Shown: piece by piece, positions 23,699 to 33,860 of the stretch
Layout of the letters: each line of letters begins with the position of its first letter
How positions within the stretch are numbered: position 1 is the stretch's first letter
Assembly: GCA_022495995.1 (NCBI GenBank)
Contig: JAFEMH010006979.1
Location: 42,418 to 106,417, forward strand
Direction: 5' to 3'
Source: Adenophora triphylla var. japonica
Taxonomy: Eukaryota > Streptophyta > Magnoliopsida > Asterales > Campanulaceae
Length of the DNA stretch: 64,000 bases
The notes under the pieces: model-generated
What the model saw: only the letters and a program-made list of their open reading frames with translations
What the model was told of the DNA's origin: nothing
Database searches by the model: none
Translations under genes and position numbers: made by a program

Positions 23699-24142
23699 GG
23701 TATCTATGTGATAGATATTTTACTTTCTACCTCTAGTTCTTGGGTATTAGATACCGGATGTGGATCTCACATTTGCCTAAATGTGCAGGGACTAAAGAAT
23801 AGAAGGTTGCTCAAAGAGGGTGAAGTAGATCTACGGGTTGGAAATGGAGCAAGAGTTGCTGCATTGGCCGTAGGGACTTACGAAGTCACTTTACCAAGTG
23901 GATTAATTTTAGTTTTAAATAACTGTTATTATGTTCCGGATTTGAGCAGAAACATTATTTCTATTTCATGTTTAGACAATGAGGGTTACAATTTTCTTAT
24001 TGCGAATAAGAAATTTTCAATTTATTTGAATGACATGCTTTATTGTGTTGCTCATTCTTTTAATGGCCTTTATGTCTTGGATGTTGAGAATAATGTTGAT
24101 AATGTCTATCATGTTAGTAAGAAATCCAAACCAAACAATGTG
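23699..24142 (+). pseudogene. Copia-B protease, left copy, truncated
   Basis: Protease with VLDTGCGSHICL near 23745 and the following GAG-pre-integrase lead, identical in layout to 43890-44331. The frame leaves Copia-B at 24142 and runs into unrelated DNA. This is the right breakpoint of the duplicated block. Confidence 0.85.
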
Positions 24143-24360
24143 TATACGAAAAAACAAATCTTCATAAGTTAATGAATATCATTGACAATTGAAAACATAA
24201 ACAAAATCACGAGTACTTCATTTTTTAGATTTAAAACAAATGGATAATAATTACTAATTGATGACATGACATATTATAAGTTTGAAAAAAACTAACAAAG
24301 AAATTAAGTAAAAAAAAACTTGAGTATGATTTAAAAAAATTTACTTGCAAAAAAAGTCAT
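24143..24360. other. Host DNA next to duplication breakpoint
   Basis: AT-rich unique sequence 3' of the last predicted host exon (minus strand gene), possibly its 3' UTR/downstream region. No other feature is seen. Confidence 0.4.
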
Positions 24361-24408
24361 CTAGCTACAAATCTCATCTGACCCATCATCACCTAATGTT
24401 GTAGGAAT
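24361..24408 (-). CDS. Candidate last exon (exon E) of host CW-type zinc-finger-like gene
   Basis: After a good acceptor (TTCTTGTTCACAG) the minus strand reads 15 codons and TAG (IPTTLGDDGSDEICS). Phase 0 agrees with exon D. The usual C-terminal helices of this protein family, as I recall them after RLLDF, are not found, so this ending is unusual or the gene is truncated. Confidence 0.4.
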   Translation of the reverse strand: MPTTLGDDGSDEICS

Positions 24409-24855
24409 CTGTGAACAAGAAAATGATGTGGATTAGTCATAAGGTGGAGTAATCTTATCAAATAAATACAAGAATAAATAGAGTACTCAATTATATTGTA
24501 GTCGGTTAATACATAAATTCAACAATTCTTAATATTATTATCACTACAATAGGGCTATTGAATTTAAAATACTAGCTTTTGAATAGATGAATGAGACTTC
24601 TCCTGTTAAGTAACTCTCAGTGCTTATGATCATCTTGAGTAAGGTTTCTAATGCAGTAACACAATACTAATTCCAAGACCAAATGCTTATCAGAAATCAC
24701 AAAGGGTGATTCCTGCCAAACATGACAGAAGTTTGCCAAAATGGGTTGCATTTTAATTATACACTTATATTTTCCCAAAAAATAAAAAATAATCACAGCT
24801 CCAAGCAAGCACAAAAAGTCTAATAAATACTCTATCCGAGAATATATGAACTTAC
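24409..24855. other. Host intron between exons D and E
   Basis: AT-rich, no coding signal. Bounded on minus by GTAAGT at 24855 and a CAG acceptor at 24409. Confidence 0.45.
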
Positions 24856-25007
24856 AGAGTCGAGCAGCCTCATAAAGTTGGGACGATTTCGAGCAACAAT
24901 AACATGGTTTCCAGCATGAGCATTGCCCATGGTCAAAGCAGCTTTATCCATACCAGCATGATTGTTCAAATTGTCAATATCAGATGCAGAAGATGACGGA
25001 GATTCAC
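24856..25007 (-). CDS. Exon D of host CW-type zinc-finger-like gene
   Basis: 152 nt. On minus, joined to the last G of exon C, it reads GESPSSSASDIDNLNN ... GNHVIVARNRPNFMRLLDS with donor GTAAGT. This wording is characteristic of the C-terminal region of plant CW-type zinc-finger proteins as I know them. The phase (1 in, 0 out) fits its neighbours. A 26-bp duplication adds a second acceptor just upstream (see findings). Function of the protein: CW domains read H3K4 methylation; that domain itself is not in this window. Confidence 0.7.
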
Positions 25008-25059
25008 CTATGCAGAAGATGACGGAGATTCACCTATGCAGAAGATGAAGTTCATAATT
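25008..25059. repeat. 26-bp tandem duplication at a splice acceptor
   Basis: The unit ATGCAGAAGATGACGGAGATTCACCT occurs in direct succession (24984-25035), followed by a partial third (to ~25047). The copies carry two identical AG acceptors on minus, at 25008-25009 and 25034-25035. Confidence 0.8.
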
Positions 25060-25117
25060 AACAAAAACATGATCATCATATGGTTCAAAACATGCTTATT
25101 AAACAGAATTTAAATTA

Positions 25118-25125
25118 AAAAAATA

Positions 25126-25197
<72 letters not shown>
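25118..25197. repeat. (TA)n microsatellite
   Basis: About 40 TA units in the host intron just left of the SIRE insertion. Confidence 0.95.
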
Positions 25198-25201
<4 letters not shown>

Positions 25202-25343
25202 TTGATAAAAAAGAGAGATAGATAAAGAACAGGATTTAATGAGGCCAAACGTGCTTTACTCACAAGGGGAAAAAATTCATGCAATTCCCAAGGACAGCAA
25301 AAACTCTGCCTACTAATTTTCTTAATCAATTGTCAGCAGATAG

Positions 25344-26466
25344 TGTTAGGACCTAACTATATAAATCACATAGTTATATTTGGTTTTGACAAAGAAACAT
25401 ATCCAATGTTATCTGACAGCCAAGATAACTCATGAACATTGGACAGCTAAGCCAAAGACTCAACCTGCACATTCCATTAATCATCTTGACAGCAATGATC
25501 AAACAAAGACAAATCAAATAAATCAATGTATTCAATTACAAAGTGATCATTACATGTCAATCATCCAATTCCTTGACTCCTAATCATCCAAATCAAAGAG
25601 CTATTCCTGACAGCTAAGAATCTCTACAGCAGAGGTCTCATCCCTCTGACAGTTATGATCTTCAAAGACAACAGCAATGGGTTATCTCTGTGATGACCTA
25701 GGTGTGCCTTGCCCAAATCCCTCAACAGATGTTGCCAGGTCATCTCCATGAAGATCCTCTACAAGGGTTGCATATTCCAGCTTGTTATTATCCAGTCAAC
25801 AAGGCCCTAAATACAAACACTGTTTCACCCACATGCATTCACTGCCTTGTCTCCTCCAACGGCTATATTCCAGCTTATAAAAGGAAACCTCCAAGACTGA
25901 AGACACTGCCCTTCCACACACAACTTTTACAACCTTCCCTTCACCCTTGCATACCTACAAACCTGCAACCAATCTTCAATCAATTCTGAGACACTTAAGA
26001 CTGTACTTCAGGTGTATAAACAACATTGTAAAACCACTTAAGACTGACTTTAAGTGTGTTCTGTAATTTGCTTCGTAACAAGCAAATCCCTAATTGACTG
26101 TACTAATTAGAAAGAGGAGGTTCAAGAAACTTGCCTAATCAACCATTGTAAATCTTAAAGGGAACTAGATTTAGTGGATTGATCTCACTTGTCAAGGTTG
26201 ACAGTGAGGGTGGACGTAGGAGGAGTGAACTATGAACCACCTTAAAATTTTTATGTCATTTGGTATTATCACACACAAAAACACACACACACCTACACAC
26301 ACTTACACCAATCACTTTGTCTTTACTTTATTTCACTTTATTCATTCCGCTCCACATTTTACTCTTGCTTTTAGATCAGTTAATATCTGACAGCTAAGAT
26401 TCATCCTCAGCTGTCAAAGCTTAACTACCTAATCCTTTTAATTGATTAAGCAAACAAGACCTTTCA
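25344..26466 (+). repeat. SIRE-A 5' LTR
   Basis: 1,123 bp, TGTTAGGACC to GACCTTTCA. It contains a TATA-like TTATAAAAGG (~25875), a CA-rich microsatellite (~26269-26310) and several TGACAGCT motifs (25608, 26388; inverted at 26409). Confidence 0.92.
25870..25885 (+). promoter_or_regulatory. Likely TATA box of SIRE-A LTR promoter
   Basis: AGCTTATAAAAGGAAA, conserved in the 3' LTR at ~55120. The position, about half way through the LTR, fits a U3/R boundary. Confidence 0.5.
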
Positions 26467-26468
26467 AT

Positions 26469-26480
26469 TGGTATCAGAGC
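26469..26480 (+). other. SIRE-A primer-binding site (tRNA-iMet)
   Basis: TGGTATCAGAGC two bases after the LTR end, complementary to the plant initiator tRNA-Met 3' end. Confidence 0.9.
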
Positions 26481-26535
26481 TTGTCTTCACCACCAAAAGT
26501 CTAACAACTTGTGAAGGATCAATTCTCAACCCACC

Positions 26536-28482
26536 ATGCCTCAACCAAGAAGAAATAATGAGAAAGACATTCCACACATTGATGACTGTGGATCCTTTGA
26601 AATCTATGCATCAAAAATCAAAACCTACCTTGGTGTAAACAGTGTCTGGAACTGGTATGTTCTAGAAAATGAAGTCATTTGCCCTTTCAGACTAGACTCA
26701 AATGGTGGGGGTAGTAAAATGAAATCCCCAGAATGCTGGACTGAATCAGAAAGGCAACTAATTAGTGCTAATCTTAAAGTCAAAAACATACTCCAAAAGA
26801 GTGTAAATGACTCCCTAGCACAAGAAATTGCTAAAGAGCCAACTGCAAAAGCAGCATGGGAACTTATCCATACTAAATTCCAGAAACACACCAGTGTTAG
26901 AACCCAAAACTTGTACAATCTGCTTAGACAGCTTGACAATTTTAAGTTCTACCCTGGTGAAAAGGTAAGTGTTGCTAAACCAAGGTTTGAAGATCTGGTC
27001 AGATCCATTGCTGACCATGGAAAAACATTTGAGAACCAAGATCTATGCCTAAAAATATATTCCAACATTCCCCAAGAATATGAGAAGGTAGCCCTGCCTA
27101 TAAGAGAAGGTGCAGAATGGAGCACCATGACTGTTGAGCAATATTTTGGGAAGCTTGAGGCATATGAACTAGAAGGAATGATAAAACTTCAACATGTTCC
27201 TTCTATCTCACAAACCCTTGCCTTAGCTGCCCAAGAAACCACTCACAAACCCATCACTCAAGAAGATATTGACTCCATGGTTCTCATTTCCCTTCAAAAA
27301 GTAAACCCTCCCTCAAACAACATCTCTCAAGGAGACCTACCAAGTCTCATATCCATAGCTGTCAGAAATACCTTGAGAGCTCATAAGAAGACATTTGAGA
27401 GAAGCTACAGCCCATCTACTTCTGAGCAAGAGAACCATAAAAAGAAAGTTGAATGCTTCAACTGTAAAAAGCTTGGTCACTACTCATCTGAATGTTCTGA
27501 ACCAAAGAAACCTAAGGACAATCAGACAGCTAAGAAAATCTCCTACTCAAAGGAGATCATTCACAGTTCATGATGCACCGCCAAACCGGCACCTGTAAAA
27601 GAAGAATGAGAAAACAAAGAACAAGTAATGATTGCGTACTCATCAAAGTTCAAATTGATGAGGAATTTGACTTCAGTGATTCTGAAAGTGAAGGAGAAGA
27701 AGAAATGATATGCCTAATGGCAGGAGATGATGAAGATTCAGATAGTGAAGAAGACCTTGAAGCCTTAGTTGCTTGCCAAGAATTAAAGGTGTACCTCGCC
27801 TTAACTCTTTAAATAATGAAGAATTTAAACAATTAGTTAGCACCCTTTTAATTCAAATAAAAAGACACCAAACTAGCTTTGCTTCATTGCTCACTGATAA
27901 CCTATCTCAAAGCAAAACCATTGAAAACCTTGAAAGAACCAACCAAGGGCTGAAAGAGCAATGCCTTATGCTTGAAAAGGCTAATGGTGAGCTGACAGCT
28001 GAGAATTTCTGGAAAACAACAAAAAAATCATCAACCTTGAAAAAGAAAATGAATCTCTTAGAAAAAAGATTGAGTCCTGGAACAAGTCAGGAGAAGCTGT
28101 GTCATTGTTCAGCTACAACCAGAGACATTCTAGTGACAAGTCAGGGATTGGAGCCAACAATCCCACTCTGAAAACCTATACTCCTCTCACTGATGAAAGA
28201 GCTATTGAAAAAATGGTTCTTGAAAGCATGAACTATGTCAAAGCCCAACAAAATGTCAATCCCATCCAGACAAAGGAGGACTCAAAGAAAAAGGGAGAAA
28301 TCAATGAAGCCAATGAAGCTAGCTCCAGTCACATCAATGAAACCCATGAAGCTAGCTCAAGCCAACCTAAAGGAAAAGAAAAACAAGCAAATAAAGGCAA
28401 ATACATCTGGCAAAGAAAAGGAATCAAAGAGCAAGTGAAGAATAATCAGCAAAAATCTACTGGACAAAGAGAGATCTTCTAG
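26536..28482 (+). pseudogene. SIRE-A gag
   Basis: First frame 26536-27573 (345 codons): UBN2-type gag (WELIHTKFQ, QNLYNLLRQLDNFK) and a zinc knuckle CFNCKKLGHYSSEC at ~27452. After a frame break at ~27570 follow an acidic stretch (SDSESEGEEEMICLMAGDDED), a helical coiled-coil region (27800-28080) and a polar segment with a duplicated EASSS phrase (28310-28350). The arrangement gag, knuckle, acidic linker, coiled coil fits Sirevirus gag. Breaks are at ~27570, ~27800 and ~28100. Confidence 0.85.
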
Positions 28483-28917
28483 ACACCAAGATTCCCGTGC
28501 ATGTACCCAAGATTTGATGGACAACGAGAGATCACCTGCACAACAAAGATTCTATAACCATCACTCATACTCTAAACATCAAAACCCAACCGGCAAGACT
28601 CAAATGGAAAGAGTCATGCCACCAAAATACCTCTCCAAGATCATCTCACTCAAACAAATTTTCAAAGCCAAACTCGCTTCATCATAACCAAAACCAAGCC
28701 TTCTCTCCCAACCATTTTTTTAACCAATCCCAACCTACTGCTCCCACACCTTATATGTTACAGATCATGAGATATTACAATGCCCTAAACCAGTATTTTG
28801 GAAAGAGGGCAATGAACAATGCTAGGGTACCAAAGAAAGTCTAATCCTTTGGAACCAAAAGAATAAAAGGGTACAATAAATTTATCTTTCAATTTTGTAG
28901 GAACCTAGGAAAGGATT
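28483..28917 (+). other. SIRE-A gag-pol linker, disturbed
   Basis: Equivalent to left-copy positions 150-590 but with many small complex differences, nearly all at CAG or CTG. No open frame. Confidence 0.55.
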
Positions 28918-31900
28918 ATGGTACTTGGACAAAGGGATGCAAAGCAGTACATGACCTTCAACAAAGAATGGCTGCAACAATATGTCCCTAAAAATGGTCC
29001 AAATGTAACTTTTGGTGATAACTCTCAAGACAAAGTCAAAGGATCAGGAAACCTTGTTACTAAAGACATTATTTTTACTAATGTGTCTTATGGAGAAGGT
29101 CTCAAGCACAATTTGATTAGCATTAGTCAAATTTGTGATAAGAGATATTATGTTGTATGTTCCAAAACCACCGCATCGTCAAAGATGTCAACAACAAATC
29201 CATTCTTAGTGGAATCGTAAAGGGAAACCTCTACTTTCTAAACCTCGGAAGTTGTGGAATCCTCAAATGCTCATTGCCTACTCTCATATAGTCGGGCCCG
29301 ATATGTCATGGCTATGGCACAAAAGACTCGGCTCACCTCAACCTCAAAAGTATCTCCAAATTAGCCAATTCAAACCTAGTAAAAGGCCTACCCAAAATTC
29401 CCTTCAAAAAGGACAAAGTTGTGCAAGGCCTGTCAATGTGGCAAGCAAAAGAAAACCTCCTTCACTGTCAAAACCATATTAGATACTTCAAAACCCCTTC
29501 AACTACTCCACATGGATCTTTTTGGACCCATTAGAACTAGGTCTCTTGGTGGAAAGAGATATTCACTAGTGGTAGTTGATGACTACACTAGATTCACTTG
29601 GATCATCCTTCTTGAATCTAAAAGGGAAACCTTAGAACAACTGGTCAAATTGTTCAACAAAATTCAAAACTAAAAGGGTCTATCGATCATCAAAATTTGA
29701 TCTGACCATGGTAAAGAGTTTGAGAACACTGGTGTTGAAGAATATTGTGATCAAAAAGGGATTAAGCACAACTTTTCTGCTCGTAGAACACAACAGCAAA
29801 ATGGTATTGCTGAAAGAAAGAACAGAATAATCTGTGAAGCAGCAAGAACTATGATGTCAGAAAATAACCTTCCTAAATACTTTTGGGGAGAAGCTGTCAC
29901 CACAGCTGTGTATATACAAAACAAAACTCTCATCAACAAGTTCCACACCAAGACTCCCTATGAGTTATGGAATGGTAGAACACCAACCATTTCATACTTC
30001 CATGGCTTTGGAAGCAGATGCTTTATTCATAACAATGGGAAAAACAACCTTGATAAGTTTGACTCCAAGAGTGATGAAGGAATTTTCCTTGGATTCTCCA
30101 ATACCAGCAAAGCCTACAGAGTTTACAACAAAAGAAGACTTGTTGTAGAAGAATCAATTCATGTTGACTTTGATGAAAACAATGATCAAAGTCACACTGA
30201 ATTATGTGATTTTGATGAAGATGTTGGAAATTCAGACACCCTACCTGAGGTGTCCCCTGTGCATGACCCCTCAATCCTCACTCCTGAAGAAGATTCACCT
30301 TCCCTTCCCTATATTGTGTCCAAAGACATTAATGCAAACCCTATTGTGTCTGACAGCCAAGAATCCCTTCTCAACAAAGAAAGGTGCATCCGACACTATG
30401 ATGCACCCGATGCCTACCTTCATCAAGCCATCAAAATACCCTTATAAATAACCCCATCCAACTATGCTGCAACACCAATCACTCAATTCCTCAACCTGAA
30501 ACTATCACCCACATCATTCCACCAAACAACAACATCTATATTGACTTCCTAATACATAAGATGGACATCCCTCCAAATATGCCTGTTTATGACTCATTAA
30601 TGAGTGCCTTCATCTACCAAATAGAACCCAAGAAAATAAATGAAGCCCTTCAAGACCCTAATTGGATTGAAGCAATGGAAGAAGAACTGGAACAATTTGA
30701 AAGGAATAAAGTTTGGAAGCTTGTTCCCAAACCTAAAAACCAAACTGTCATTGAGACAATATGGTTTTTAGAAAAAAAAATGAATGAAGAAGGCATTTTG
30801 GTGAGAAACAAATCTAGACTAGTTGCTCAAGGGTACAGACAAGAAGAGGGAATTGACTATGATAAAACCTTTGCCCCTGTTGTAAGATTGGAAGCTATAA
30901 GGCTATTCCTTGCCTTTGCCTCATTCAGGAAGATGAAGGTGTTCCAAATGGATGTCAAAAGTGCCTTCTTGAATGGAGTTTTGAATGAGAAGGTATTTGT
31001 ATCTCAACCTCCTGGTTTTGAGCATCCAAAGTTTCCAGATCATGTGTATAAAATGGACAAAGCCTTGTATGGGCTTAAGCAAGCACCTAGAGCTTAGTAT
31101 GACACTATATCTAAATACCTCCTTGGAAAAGGATTTACGAAGGGCCACATTGATAACACTCTGTTTATCAAGAAATATGGAGAAGACCAGTTACTCATCC
31201 AAGTCTATGTTGATGACATTATCTTTGGATCATCAAATGAAGAATTGTGCAAAGAATATGGGGAAATCATGAAGAATCAGTTTGAGATGAGCATGATTGG
31301 TGAGATCACATTATTCTTAGGTCTTCAAGTCAAGAAAATGATGGAAGGAATCTTCATTAATCAAGCCAAGTATACAAGAGACATGATCAAAAAGTTTGAT
31401 ATGCAAACTGCCTCTCCAGCTAGAACCCCTCTGTCAACAATAACCAAACTCCATGCTGATCCTGATGGCCAGAGTGTGAATCAAACACTATATAGGAGCT
31501 ATATTGGATCACTCCTATATGTGATGACCTCCGCACTGATAACATGTTTAGTGTTTGCCTTTGTGCAAGATTCCAAGCTAATCCTAAAGAATCTCATCTC
31601 TCAGCTGTCAAGAGAATCTTGAGATATCTCAAAGGAACACCTAACTATGGTTTGTGGTATCCCATTGAATCCCTATTCTCCCTAGTTGGTTTCACTGACT
31701 CAAATTATGCTGGATGCAATCTGGATAGGAAATCCACAACTGGTGGATGTCAGTTTATTGGTTCAAGAATAATCTCTTGGTCAAGCAAAAAGAAAACCTC
31801 AGTAGCTACCTCAACAGCTGAGGCTGAGTATATTGATGATGGTCTGTGTTGCTCTCAAATCCTTTATCTCAAAATTCAGCTCCAAGACTTTGGGGTGGAC

Positions 31901-32152
31901 CTGTCAAACATTCCCATTTTCTGTGACAATTCAAGCACCATTGCCATGACAGAAAACCCAGTTCAACACTCCAAGACCAAGCATATTGAAGTTAGGCATC
32001 ACTTTATTAGGGATCATGTTGAAAAAGGAAATATCAACCTAGCTAAGGTATGCACTGAAGACAATTTGTCTGAAATCCTAACAAAAGCCATGGATGAGAA
32101 GAGATTTGAGATGCTAAGGGAAATGCTGGGAATGATTAATTTGCCAAAATAA
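28918..32152 (+). pseudogene. SIRE-A pol: protease, integrase, RT, RNase H, broken (right copy)
   Basis: Same domain order as the left copy: protease remnants from ~28918 (the DSGCSRHM signature is disrupted), GAG-pre-integrase ~29300, integrase core (MDLFGP ~29515, SDHGKEF ~29703, AERKN ~29812), RT ([11 protein letters not shown] ~30945, YVDD ~31207) and RNase H (YAGCNLDRKSTTGGCQF ~31700, TAEAEYI ~31815). Stops inside integrase (TAA ~29671, TGA ~29698) and RT (TAG in PRA*YDT, ~31096) are shared with the left copy. Many extra shifts in 28918-29350 and 30380-30450 fall at CAG/CTG and may be consensus errors. Confidence 0.9.
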
Positions 32153-32387
32153 AAGATTTTCATTAATCAAAGCAACATTACAAATGGTTGCTGTCAACAG
32201 TTGAGGATCTGACAGCTAACCATAACCTTACATAAAAACCTAAATCATCTTAAGCCAAACTTCATCCTACCAAACACCTTAGTTTTTAAAACACAAAATC
32301 AAACACAAATTCATATTACCAAAAGCTTCATAAACCTCACCCTCTCTCACAGCTGACCTTCACACAGGCTCTGACAGCTAAGAATTT
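32153..32387 (+). other. SIRE-A post-pol spacer
   Basis: Counterpart of 3817-4051. Contains TCTGACAGCTAA motifs (~32207, ~32371). No gene. Confidence 0.6.
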
Positions 32388-33374
32388 CTATCCTTGACTG
32401 TTTCTTGGCTGATCATGGATATCCTCATCTGTGAACCCATACTCATTATAAGCAACATCAGGAGCCTCATAAACATTCTCCTTGATGTCCCCATACCTCT
32501 CAAGCCACACTGGATGCCTCTTCATGAAAGGGTCAATGGATGATGTTGAGAATTGTAAAGAAGGACACACCCTCCTTGGCCACCATTCCTCAACATCATT
32601 GTAAGGAGGATATTCACTCAATGGAGAGACAAAGCTGAATGTCCCTAAAGTGTTTGCACTCTCTTATGCAATAATAGCTTGATTTGACTGAGGACCTACA
32701 TCTTCTTCCTCATTCATAGCTGCTGGACTCAAACACTTCAGAAATTGTGAGAACAATCTCATATAAGCCTTTGAAGGAGAACTTTGCACTCCTGAAAAGT
32801 TGTCTCTAGTTCCCTCAAGAACTGCTTAACTCAATGTAAGTAAATCCCTTATTACTGTTGTGAACTCTCTGAAAGCTAAGAACTCAGGTTGACCAATAGG
32901 AGTGTCAATCTTGATCCTTTCTTGGCTGTCAAGCTTCACAAGCTCACCTAAAGTGTAGACTCTCTCTAAACCTGCCCCAACCTGTTTACTGGACTCACCC
33001 TCATTCCCCTTTCTAAACAGCTTAATCTTAGCTGTCTGACTAGCCTGACCCTGACAAACCATCTTAGCCTTACCCTTATCCCTAGCTGTCTCCTTCAATC
33101 TATTTCTCTCACCCTCTAACAATGCTAGCCTCTCTTCCTCCCAAAACTTTCTCCTTATCTCCCTCTCTCTCAACTCTTCTTCCTTACTTGGATCATCACT
33201 ATGCAGTTGATCCACCTCCTATTCTAGACCATTATCAGTTTGTATTTGGTAAGACAAAAACTCCCTCTCAAACCTCTCCTCCCTAGTTTCCTCTAACCTT
33301 GGACTCTTATAAACCAATTTCTTTGCTGTCTTAGCCATCTTGCTAGGACTAAACATTGAAACCAACCTTCCCAT
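32388..33374 (-). pseudogene. SIRE-A antisense frame (right copy)
   Basis: Same frame as 4052-5038, starting at ATG 33374. It keeps the TAG near 33220 and adds two stops (near 32667 and 32827), so only 32388-32621 and 32826-33215 stay open. Both new stops are single transitions. The product would be charged and coiled-coil rich, with no recognised domain. Confidence 0.5.
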
Positions 33375-33860
33375 TTACTATATAACTTAAATGAATTGGA
33401 TAAATCTCATCTTCTGATCCATTTCCTTTTATAGACAAGATTAGTTTCAGTCAATATAGAGGCAATAATCATTCAAAATAGACTTGGCTGGTCATCAAGT
33501 CTGACAGCTATGATTTGAGCTCTTGCCAAATCGAGGTTATTTGGAACTAGCCACTAACAAATACTCATTTACTTCTCTGATAATTCCCTCTGAAAATTCG
33601 CCTCTGTGTACGGAATTTACTCCCATGTTTTATGGGATGTTATTGCAAGAAATGAGTGGGGGACAAAATACACTGTTCATGAACAGTCACTTTCTTAAAT
33701 GCAATTTTTTAACCGTTGCCCAAACCTCGATTTAGCCGTTTAACTATACAAATTCCCTCCTCATTAACCTCTAATCTTGCGAAACTAATCCATCTTCTTC
33801 AAACACTCTCAACCCTCCTAAATCTCCTCTTCAAATCTCTCTATTTTTCGAAAAACCCTA
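33375..33860. other. SIRE-A 3' region left of Tekay
   Basis: Counterpart of 5039-5524, non-coding. CCCTA at 33856-33860 is the Tekay target site. Confidence 0.55.

Larger units (their letters stand above)
12100..24142 (+). mobile_element. Copia-B, left copy, truncated and carrying element C
   Basis: Matches 40658-44331. It consists of an incomplete 5' LTR (12100-13324), leader and gag (13325-15002), element C (15003-23698), then protease (23699-24142), where similarity to the right copy stops at AACAATGTG. Relative to the intact copy ~347 bp are missing at 13324/13325, removing the LTR end and primer-binding site. Integrase, RT and 3' LTR are absent. Confidence 0.9.
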
